From positions 9,973,409-10,037,408 of the forward strand of contig NW_019091362.1 of assembly GCF_001949145.1 (NCBI RefSeq): a DNA stretch of 64,000 bases, written 5' to 3'. The translations under genes and the position numbers were made by a program. The stretch is from Acanthaster planci. Its lineage: Eukaryota > Echinodermata > Asteroidea > Valvatida > Acanthasteridae. The stretch's first letter is position 1. Every line of letters starts with the position of its first letter. This document shows positions 50,501 through 62,500 of the stretch, one piece after another. A model generated the notes under the pieces. That model searched no databases and was not told the DNA's origin. It was given only the letters and a program-made list of their open reading frames with translations.

Positions 50501-53500
50501 TTTTTCGCATTGTGATTGGCCAACACGTTGCAAACTCTCAGTGGCGCACTATTGCAAAACGGCCGTATGAAAGGTTCGAATAATTTGAAAAGAAAACAAA
50601 ACTGTGGAGCGCTTTGTGGACTCATGGGACAATCATTACTAAACCATTAACTCAGGTATCCAGTTTTTATTAACAGTACTGGGATAAGTGGGCTTCTGTT
50701 TAACAGATCATAACAGACTAGGCAGGGGTCCATTGATTGCTAATCAATTTCAGCGACAGACTTGGAGTGGGAATGATCAGATCTTGTGGTCTTGCAGGAA
50801 TTCTAAAAGAAAAAATCTCTTACTGCCTCCTTTATGAAAAAAAAGAAGCTCAATCATTGAAATCTGTGACTGTTGGAGTTCGGCTTGGAGTGAATCAAAT
50901 TTTTGGAGAATAGTATAATTTAAGTAGAAGAGAGACTGCAAATCAGAAAGTCTTTTTGAAGAAAATCAAACTTTTTTATCAAATAATTTGGCGCTTGATG
51001 CTTCACTCCCAAAGTACTTGATTATTTCCATCTGTTTTAATGTCTGGGTCGAAATTTTGGGAGTGTATGTGACTGCAAAGAAACTTCAGAGCTCTGAACG
51101 ACCCAAATAAAAGATAAGTTGACCCCCCAGCTATCCACTCTGCGTCATTAGGGGAGCCAAGTGCCTTGCTTCTGTGCCATAATCTCCCTCAGTTCAATCT
51201 GGCATTCAGACACTCCACCAGAGGTAATAAAAGGCTTGTACCCTTTGACCCTCGACCCGTTACATTTTACCATTTAAGTCTTTCCACTGAGGCCTGTGAT
51301 ATTTTATATTCTTCCATATTTTTACCCAACTTTGCCAAAGGCAGTGCATTGCAGTGATGCTTTGATTTGCAGACCACAAGATCTGTTTTGTTCCCACATT
51401 GACAGTTGGAAGGTGGTACTGTCATCACATTGTCAACCAACTGACAGTACCCTGTTATTTGCCTGTTAAATCACTTGTAAATAATGACTTGTAAATTAAA
51501 AGTATAATGCTCGAGCCTACAGATTGTAAAACGTTACACTTGGAGTGTCTTTTATTGAAAGCGGTCTGAAAGTCTGACGAGACGCCAGAAAATCCGTACT
51601 TAAGTAAGTTCCCACAGAAAGATACGGCTTTAAGAGGGATGAATAAGTTGTCAGGGGAATCCCTGTACAAGGTCATGAACAGCGTAAAGTGTGTCGAGCC
51701 TGAAAGTCACAATCTTAATATTATTTGGGTATATTGTGTTGACCTGGGTACATCTGTGTTTTTTAAAGCCCTTGGTGTCAGTCTGATGTAGCCTTTGAAG
51801 TTGGTCCTCACAGACACTTCCAGTGCGGTTCATGCCGAAGAAAGAAAAGGATCTGTTAATTCTAAATTAGACGCTGCACAGATACAAGTCTCCCATCTTG
51901 ATTGTGATACAAAATTTTGCTTGACATTGTCTTTGTAAGTTTGTTTTGCACTTTTTCATTGCTGATCATGAAAGGCACTCCAGGTGCAACTGTAGTTGAA
52001 AATCGTAGTGTGATATCCAAACTGTCATCATACAATAATTTACCATTCAGATGTGTTAGGTGCCTTATAGATGCCGTTTTGAGTTTACCAATTAGATGGA
52101 GATACAGTTGTATTCTTGTTGGAAAAATGAATCCTTGATAAAGCTGACAACCAGATCAGATCCCAGTGCAGATACATATATATTGCTGAAGTTCACTGCT
52201 GATAACCAGAAATGTTCACCGATACATGTACATGACATTTAAATGAGGGTGATGTAAACGTATGGAATGGCGAATTCAATATGTGCATGCAGCATGCTGT
52301 GGACAGCTGTTGTCATTCGATACGGCAGCCAGGACTGGTGAACTCTCAGTAGGCTAATACCATCCAGCATGGAATTGATAACAGGCATTGAGTTACTGTG
52401 CAATTTGTCCTGCCTGCATTTTGCCAGAATGGCTCTTGTTGTACGCATAAATCCAAAGGTGTGGTGTGAAGCATGGGTGATTGGATAATTATGGACCTGG
52501 GGGCGATCTGGATCTTTACAATAATGAAGGGACTTGGTTGTGATTAAAAGACAGGTCTGTCACAAGGAGTCATTTTTTTTATAAATGATACAACTTACAA
52601 ACTTTAAAAGAAATTTCTGGCATATTGTGCTCTTTTTTTTGAGGTATGTGGTCAAAGACAGTCATGCTAGAGTTAAGTCAGGGTGTCATAATTTTTTTAT
52701 ATTTGGGTGTTTGTGTTTTTTTGGGGGGTTCATTTTTTGCTCTTCATTTTCTCCAATGCTTCAGATTGACCTTTTATACCAAAGTTGTTTATACCAAAGG
52801 TGTCAAAACAAACTTTCAATTTTGAAAGTGACTTTTTTTTAAAAAAGTAAATCAAAACTCATGGGAAATTTTAAAAGTTAAAATGGAGATCTTAATGTTC
52901 CTTCAGCATCTGTCTAGAGACTTGGAAAAAAAAAACCACCCAAACCGGGTGTAAGAACAGCAAACGTTGTGAAGAAATGCATGCTGCGTACACATAGCTG
53001 TTTAGAATTCATTTAAATGTCATGAAATGGCCTCTCTTTTGGGGATTATTAACATGATTAATATATGTCAGTCAAAAGAAATAATGATGTAATACTGGCG
53101 ATTCTCAGTGCAGTGCGCCACCAAGAGGTTGTCACTGAGAGGTCTTGTAGAAGTGCACAATGGGATATATATAGTTGACAAAATCCCATTCGTTAACTGT
53201 GCTGTGTGCGGGAAACTTCAATTTGTTCTCATCTTGGTTGAAACTTCGAAATTGCTCATTGTGAATGGGTGATAAATGGTTAACATGATGGTGGTGCAGG
53301 GAACGACTCAATCAAAACTTGACATATATAAATATAAGTTATGTACGATACCAAAGTGCACTCAGTTCAAGCTGCGTGTCGATCGTGAACTTGAAAGTAG
53401 CCTGTCTGCGGCAAACACTTGATGGTGCACTGTACTGTGAATTGCCCTTATTGCTTGTATCCTAGTCTCCATTATTTGATTTATAGCTGAAATGAGCTGA

Positions 53501-56500
53501 TACCTTTTGGATAGTGTCACGCTTTAACAGTATAACTATACCAACTATTTCTATGAATGAATTTGTTGCTGTCTTAATGCAATGGTTTCAGCAATGCACA
53601 ATTGCTTAAGGTATTTATAATTGCACATTGTTGGCAACGGAAGGTTATTTTGGGGGGTGTGTTTTTCCATCGTGGATAAGTGCACCCTAGCACTTTTGAA
53701 GAACATTAAATGAACTATTTGTTTCACGAACTCAAATCCCCAATTAATGAAGTTTAATCAGAGTTATTGAATTGTTAACAAAGGACTCAGAGTCATGACA
53801 GGATCTGTGAACATATCTTTGGACCAGATGGGAATTTCTTGAGGTTTTTTAATTTTGTAGAAATGAATTTTTATGAAAACGGTAATGTATTTTGCAATTA
53901 TCATGTTTAGGTGTAAAACCGATACAGAAATTATGTAGCTGTATCAAAACTACTTGGTACTTTGGTTTTTCCTTTCCAAGTTTTGCTGCTCTTAACTTTT
54001 AGAAAATGAAGCAAAACATGTGAAGAGAACTGGAGCGGATATTGGAAAAACCACAGTGCATACAGTGGCAAGTCGCATGGGAGTAGGAAAGGTGGAGGAT
54101 CAAGCGCCAAGGGGGAACTTGTACCCTCCTGAAAATTAAAAAAAAGAGGGGGGGTGGGGATTATAGGGAAGAAGAAACTGAAAGGAAGGAATGGGGATGA
54201 AAATCACCCAGTTGCTAAAAATGACCTCAGAATTGACCTGGGTTTCTTGTTGATTGTATGTCAGTTTGCTGCTGATCTGTATTTTCCCACCCCACTCCCT
54301 CCTGGCAAGAGACCTGCTCTCTCCCCCCCCCCAGTGACACCCATGGCTTGTGGTACTGTGTAATCTGACCCAGGCCCAAGTTTGTATCTAGCAGTGTCGA
54401 TGTAGCCGTTATCTTTGAGGTTATGATGCTGTATATAATGTACTCGTCGGTAGCCCTCTAATATATGATGGACCACAGTTGGACATGTTTGTTGCTCCTT
54501 TGGCAGTCGGCAGTCAAGTGCTTCACGAGAGCATACTTAAGAAAAAAACGAAAAAACTTTTAACCAGTTTGTATGGAAGTAAATGGAAAAATGCCTTTAT
54601 ACTTTTAAAAACCATGAGCATCGGTAGGCCTACCCGTATGCTAGCATGAGTATTGGTATGAAAGTGCTGGACTCCAAGAACGACTGCACTGCATCAGTCC
54701 ATGTTTGGCTTGAGTGTGAGGATTTTCTCACACCATTTTGAATGTTGTATAGAGACCTCTATATGTTCGATGGAAAGTATACTTCTGGTGTTGATGTTGA
54801 TTTTATTCTAAACATTCCTGTGTTTTTTGGGGGGGAGGGGAGGCCATTACATGATGTGCGTTTCTCCAAGTTCCTTTTTGCCAAATACAGGGGTTCATAA
54901 AAGCCAAGCAGTACCCCAAGGGCACCCAGATCACTGCTGTCGGCGACGGCGGTGAGCCAACCGCATTCAAGTACATCTTTAAGAACTGGCGGGAGAAGAA
55001 CGCCTCTCAGATAGGCGTGGTCAGATCTCCCAGGGGCAACATTGGTGAGTGGTAGAGCTCTGGTGGCTGCTGTTGTGACAGGTGCAGCATGGTTGCACCA
55101 GTACAGACAGGTTCAGTCCTGTGAAGCTTGTCTGAAACTACAGTCCAAGTCAGTGCTGAGCAAGACTGGTTCAGACCGGTCCAATCCTGCCAATGTGTTC
55201 CAAACCAGTGTAAACCAAGACTGGTTCTGGCTGGTCCAAACCATCTGTACAAAACTGGTCCAAACTTGCTCCAACTGGGCCAGTCTAGCCATTGGAGTAA
55301 TTTTTAACCCTAACCCAAATGCCCCTTTTTGCTGGGATGCATCCTTACTCCTTCAAAATCCTGCCACCTTGGGAAAAATTGTTTACTGCCTCAATCCCCC
55401 ATGATTTCTTGAATATGTGACCACTGCCTCAGTCCTACCTGGTAATTCCTGTCATTATGTTGAGGCAGTGTGAACGGTATCCTCGAGGAGTGTGGATGAT
55501 TAAAGTCTAGGCATTTATGCATGAAGGAGCATATACACAAAATCAAACCCATGACCTTGACGCCTCATGTCCTTCCTAATCAGCCACACTTTTTTTACCA
55601 GTCAGCCTTCAATGGTCTGAAACAGCCAAGGAGATTTTGCATGACAGGTGCAGATTAAGATTTACATAGGACTTGTTCTAGGTGGCTCAGTTCAGCTTGG
55701 CTGCTATAAAACCCCAGCATGGTCTGTTACGTTCAAGTTGTTCAGATATTCCTAAACTAGCCATAAAGCTTGTTCCAGCTCTACCCAAGGTTTAAACTGG
55801 TTCAATACACCTAGACAGTTGTTAACAGGTTCATATGTGGCCATGCTAAACCCACATGTAATGGTCAAACTATTAGGACAAAAGATGAGAATAGTCATGT
55901 TTTTTTAACAACTTCAGGCACTCTTCACAAACAGTACTTGCATTTTCTGTGGTATTTGAGTTTTGTTTTGGATCTGTTTGCTGAAATCAATCCTTTAGCC
56001 AGGGTAGAATACAAGAAGTTTGACGCTACCAGCCTCCACAAAAAGAGTACCGGTGATTTTGAGGCGGACCCATCCCTGGCTGCAACGCACGGCATGCCAG
56101 ATGACGGAACTGGCACGATCAAGGTAGCTTTCCTCTTGCATTTTCATTCTCGGAAACAATCTTGGCGAAACTAAAAACTGGGGAAAAAATCCTTCAAAAT
56201 CATCTGGATAATATCAGAATGTTCTGTTTTGATATGTTGGCTGTGCACTGTTTGTACAGGATATCACTACATACAAAAGGTCTGCAGCTTTTTAGAGAAA
56301 GCTTGTCAGGGCAATATATGAAAATTCCTTTTTCAAAGAAATTGGTGTTGAGTAGAGAACTTGTTTCCCTCATTTTGTATTGTATCCAAAAAGCCTTCTC
56401 ATTTGAAATTGGTCGCGTGTATTTTTGTAAGGATTTTCATGGTTGTATCTGCACAGTTGTGTGGAAATAATTCTGAAGACAGCCTTGTCTGCATGTGAAG

Positions 56501-59500
56501 GGTGTCTTTGTAAGTGGCCACATGTACTTCTATGCTCTACCGCGTACCCCCTCAAGGGCATGATAGACACACCAGTGTCCTATATGAATCTCATTCCCCC
56601 ATGGTTTTTCCCATGTAGATTTGGCGCATTGAGGATTTTGAAAAAGTGGAGTTGGACCCCAGCCTGTACGGGCAGTTCTTTGGCGGTGACAGCTACGTGA
56701 TCCTGTACACGTATAAGGTGCGAGGACGGGAGCAGTACATCATCTACTTCTGGCAGGTCAGTGTAGCTGCCATTGGATGGATTTGACTGATTGCAATCAT
56801 GTCAATGATTGGATTGGTAATCATGCGAAAATGTTTTGATTTTGTAATCACTTTTTGAATTATTTACATTAAGAAAGTAAGGTTTAATTAATTGCAAATC
56901 AAGCTGGCCTCGCATAAGCTTGTGCTTCAGCTTGGACTCCTCCATGCATCACCCTGTATACTGTGATGTTCATTAGCTTTGTTTTCATGTGTTGTGATGA
57001 ATGGATGACAAATCAAATCGATCTTATCAAATCATCAGTATGACTCTTAGTGTTGTATTGATGCTTATTGTTTGCTGGTAAATGGTAAATGTCCTCATGA
57101 CGACATTCAGAACAGTGGTCGTTTCAAAAAGATAAAATTATTGCTATTTTGTCATCAGTTGTATTGCTTCTTTAATTGTTGTAGGTATCTGCACTTGGCA
57201 CTTGAATTTGGTACTCCAAATTTTTGTTCTGAGTGCTACTGGTATTGTTCTAGTACTTGAAAATGAACCAAGGCAAAATTTTATACACAGGAGGCTTGAG
57301 TGATTGTTGGAATTGTTTGCAGGCTTTCATGTCACCAGTTATAATTTAGCCGATGACTTCTTTTCTCCACTTCAGCCTGGCTTAGAGATTGCTGCTTCTC
57401 AGGATAAAGATGTCCACGAATTCTCAGATATCATCAAAAACTTTAGTTGAATTATTTATGACCTGCTCACAGTGTTATATTTGAACATTCCAAACCTTTT
57501 GAAACACCACCTCACCCTGCCCCCGTTTCCCTCCACAGGGCCAAGAGTCCTCTCAAGATGAGAAGGGGGCTTCGGCCATCCACGCCCAGGAGCTGGATGA
57601 TTCCATGGGCGGAGCCCCGGTCCAGGTGCGCGTGGTGCAGAACAAGGAGCCACGCCACTTCCAGATGATCTTCAAAGGCAAGATGATCATCCACATGGTA
57701 GGTGCACGCGGAAACAGCTTTGACTCGCAGCAGCAGAGCCTTCCAAAACGTCATGTCACATGACTTACACTGCTGAAGGATATCAGAAAATTACTCGACA
57801 GGCCGTGTGTGGCCCGTTGCAGGAAAGAAATAGTGCACAGCTACTGCTCAAATGAGTCTTGTCAATAAGTACACATGGCATTTGTGTGTCACAACTGGGC
57901 TGCTGTATCTTGCCTTTTTTCGAAAGCAGAAATTTTGGGCCCAAACTGGTACTGTTGGTAAGTGGTTAGATGCAGTCTAGATGGTGGTGTTTTTCAATTT
58001 CAACTTCGAAATCTATCTACAACAACCAGTATGTCAGTGGTGATCGCACATCGCACACATGTGCCCTGTCAGATTCTGGGGCATTCAACCTCCCCCGTCC
58101 TGAATGAAGGGGTACTCTACAGTTATTAGTAGTTGTCCCTTTTCTGGGAAATTAAAATTCAAGCTTTCTCATGTATAATAGTTCTCTTGCAAGTGCCATC
58201 CACAGTGACTCATGTGGTTATTCGTTCATGGGTTATCACACGCCTTTGTTTCCACAGGGAGGCAAGGCTAGCGGCTTCAAGAACCGTCAAGAGCAAGACA
58301 AGGCCGAGTCCACGGCAAGGCTCTTCCAAGTCAGGGGAACAAACGAGCTGAACACCAAGGCCATCGAGGTGGGTGTACAGATCCCAACCACGTGATCAAC
58401 TGAACATATGTTAGGAAAACCTGACATCCCCTCCCCGCCCCCCATGCTTAGATTTTCGTAAAAGCTGCAATATATGCTACATCTGACTGGGACCAGCTGG
58501 CCAACCCCAGCAAGCTCGGTGGTCGAGTGGTTAAGACATCTGCACTAGTAAGCAGGAGGTCAGGGGTTCGAGTCCCACCCAAGCTCTCAGACAAGCACCG
58601 AGTATACAGTGTTTATGAATTAGTCGGTGTAAGGGCACAACCTATAATTAAACTGCAATTGAAGTGTCTGCTCCCTACACGTAGCTGTCCAGTTTCGTTT
58701 TCAGATAAATGCCGTGAAATGCCATCTTGAGGATGCTAGCACCGTAATCAGTTGATCCAAAACAAATTCCTTCAGACAACAAGACATAGTGGTGTTTAAG
58801 GTATTTGTTTGTATTCAAGGCTACGTTGTTTGATTTATAACCAAACTGAAAAAAATTGTGCTGTTAGTGTGATTACAGAACTGAAATCCCGAGTATCTTG
58901 ATTGCACTTGATCTCAGCCTGGAAAAGGGGTCAATCCCATAGAGAAAGCTTCAGTGTTTTGCAGTTTTCATCGGTGTTTTACTTCATGAGGTCATGTGCC
59001 GTTTCCTGCCAGACATGTCATGCCTTGAAGCATAGTGACGGTCATCCCAAGTAGTTTGTTTCCATCTGTTGTTATCTGTGTTTGTTGTCATTTTGCTCAA
59101 GGTTCCAGCCAGAGCAAGTGCTCTCAACTCCAACGATGTATTTGTCCTGAAGATGCCCAATGAAACCTTCTTATGGTGTGGGAAGGTAGGCACTTTCCCT
59201 GTCTCTACTTTGTCGCACATCACCTTGAACACTGACAACATTTTGGAAGAGATTTTAGATGAAAGCAACCTCTCGTACTTCTGACAGTGTTTTTTTTTTC
59301 TTGTCCAGCTGAATTGTTTCATTCAACACTGAAGAGCAATTTGAAAAAGTACTCAATGACTCCACTTCAACATGGCTCAGTCAGGTCATGTATATTGTCA
59401 CCGGTCCAAATGATACTCTCATTATGCAGTCATTTCAAGTCTTTTTTTTTTTTAAGTTATTAAGGTGTTTTTTGTTTTGTCAAGTTTGACAGCCCTTTCC

Positions 59501-62500
59501 CTCAGCGCAGTGTCCTTTTTTTTGTGAGAGTGCACCGCACAAATTCCAAGTAAATTTACAAAGCCATTAGCAGCTCAAGAGATGCAGCAATCCAGTGCTA
59601 TCCTAGAATTTTAATACAGATATTAGGTTTAAAGCAAATCTCATACACACCAACGTAGAAATCCACTTGGATGTTGGCCAGCAGTCATTGCACTTGGGAT
59701 ACACATCCAGGCTGGTCGCTTTCTTTTACCGTGCAAACTTTCTCTGTTCCTCACTACGTCTCAGTTCCGTGAACTGACTTGTGTGCACTGTCAGAGCCAC
59801 TTAATCTATCACCGGCTTTCTTGTGATTTGAACAGGGAGGCAGTGGCGATGAAAGAGAACTTGCCAAGGGGGTGGCCAAGACACTAGCTGGAAGGTATGT
59901 CATGAGGAGGACAGGTGATGGTAGCAACCCCCCCCCTCATACCTGTAATCTTACCTCACCGGTGCACAAGTAGACGGCGGTCCCGAAGTCCCTTCATTTT
60001 TCATTTGGTGGCTGACAGTTTCCATTTTCTGGTCTTATTGGCCGAGCTCAGACGAGTCTGTGGACTTTTTCCCATTTCTTTTGCTCGGAACCAGCCTCCT
60101 CCTGCCAGAAAAACCAACACTGCTCTGTTGTACGTGGGACAGTTAGACCCCATGCTGATTTAGAACATGCAGTTCTAATCCCTCATAGTATTGCTGGAGA
60201 GACTTTGTTAGATTTGTGTCAACTTTGTGAGACAGGTTGGTCTAGTAGTTGCTCTGTTTTTTTTTCCATTCACCTCTGCAGCCTGGGTTCAATTTCTGGC
60301 TCGGTGTGCATGTTTTTGATTTATTTATTCTGGTTTAAAAATCTCCAATCCAAAAATTTGAAAATTTACAGTGATTGGATTACAATATGTATAATTTACA
60401 AGTATACGAAACATTAGAAAGCACTTGTGACTACAAAAAACAATCATAAGAGAATATCAAATAGCAGTAATCACACAAGATAATAAACGAGTGTATAATA
60501 CAGACAATGTGTGGGATGGTCGATTTATCTATTATAGTGCATCAGAAAGGAATCGTAAGACCACCGTTATTCCTAAGAACTCGTGTGCATATATCTGTTT
60601 GTGAACTTCGAAGGGGGGGTAGTATTGACATGTGTTTGGAGGAAATTGGATGGGGATTAGATTTTCAATCCCCACCTGATTCTGTGGGTTTTATCCCGAA
60701 TTATTCTGTCAGGGTTTTCTTCCCGCCTTTGTCACCTTTTCTTCAGATTTCTTCAGGCTTGCGAGTTACAATGCCCGGGGCACTTTTGAGAAATCTTTGG
60801 CGTCATTACCAGAAATGATTAATAATATGATCATAGTAAAACCTCTCATTCAGTCAATTTTTCCCTCCCTTTTTCAGGGCGTCTGACTACACCATGGTGC
60901 CTGAGGGACAGGAACCGGCCAGCTTCTGGAGTGCACTGGGAGGCAAGGCCTCCTACGCTAACACCAAGTCGTTGGAGGTACACTCTGGCACTTTCCCCTT
61001 CCCACGACACCTCCCCCCGACCTTCCTCCCCACACCTGCAGGCGGGCGCAAACATTCTTCAGTTGGTGTGGGGACCACGCATGTGTCGCACAGTGTAGAC
61101 CCAAAATGTTCTACTCAAAGCCCCCACAGTTCGGGTCCAATTCTTCCTTATCCAAGAAAAATTTCCCATGACATTAGGAGTTAACCATAACACTGCTTCA
61201 CATAACAAGGTACATGCACAGCAGTTGTGCATATCCTTGAATCTTGTTACATGTAGCTGGCTTCCCCAATTAACAACCAGTCGCCTGGGCTTTGCCGATG
61301 AAGGAAGTGTGCAGTATCATGTATTACAAAGCCGCCTTCAATTTTGCTCTTACGGTTCACTTGTTGGTTCTTTGCTTTAAGGACTCAAATAAATAAAACA
61401 ATTGAGTGGCAGTTGTAGGAAGTAAACTACAAGTGAGTTTGTGAAAGTTTTTCGCATTACCATTGACATGTACTGAACTTTAACAAAACACAAGATGTTT
61501 TCCTTCAGTACTCTTGTGACAGTACTGAATCAGAAATAAGTTGTGCGTTGTCAGGACTTTAAATAAATCCTGTAATCCGGTGTATATCAGTAGGAACCCT
61601 TCGCATTTTTTAACCCTTCACAAAGCACGCAATATTCGCAGCTAAATTGCTCGAAAAAGTTGCCTGGAGGCCTATTTCTCAGGACTCTGTCATACTGAAT
61701 GACCTGTATCGATTTCATTGTTGCCTTGCAGACTGAGGTGCCCGACTTTCCCCCGCGCTTGTTCCAATGCTCCAACGCTTCTGGCAACTTCATGGTGGAG
61801 GAGATCCATGAGTTCACGCAAGAAGACATGGTGCAGGATGACGTCATGCTGCTGGATGCCTACCACACGGTATGAGAGACAACTCAGAACCGGGTGGGAG
61901 ATCATCTCCCTGCCCATGGATTAACAAGCAGCAGTTGAAGAAAAGAAATTATTTGCTATGTGAAAAATGAGCTGTGGAAGAAACGGAATGATTTTGAAGC
62001 TTGCCCATGTTTGTGCCCATCATCTAAACAGTTGTATCACAAATTCTGATCCGTAAACCTATTTTATTGTGAACTTTCCTTGTTTTTCCATTTCCGGTTA
62101 TATTCTGGTTTTGATGTTGATTCCAGGAGTGAACAAATTGGGAGCATGGGTCTCCCAACATGTCCCCCCGTCCCTGGAAAAAAAAGAAAAGTAAAGTGGG
62201 GAAAAAATAGAAAAAAAATAACAAAATAATGAAAATGGATGAAAATTACCAATTTGTCCAAAAAAACCTTTGAATTGACTGCTTCCACTATCAGTAGTTT
62301 TTCAGTCCCCCCCTTAAAAGCGTTCTGGCCATCTCTCCTCCCACCCCCCCCCAAAATTTGACATTCCAATTACACTTTTTCTTTCTGCTGTGCCATCCAG
62401 GTGTTTGTATGGATTGGGTCAGGCGCCAATGAGGTGGAGAAGAAAGAAGCCATCAATACTGCCAAGGTGAGTCTGGTAACCCATCCTCATTTGTCTGAAC

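Noticed and set aside
55999-56005. Alternative acceptor CCAG/GGTAG for gelsolin-family exon 10
   Set aside because: It creates an immediate in-frame TAG with the incoming phase.
60507-60818. 103-codon open frame in intron 15 of the gelsolin-family gene
   Set aside because: No recognised domain, and it sits in repeat-like DNA between two well-placed exons whose phases already match.
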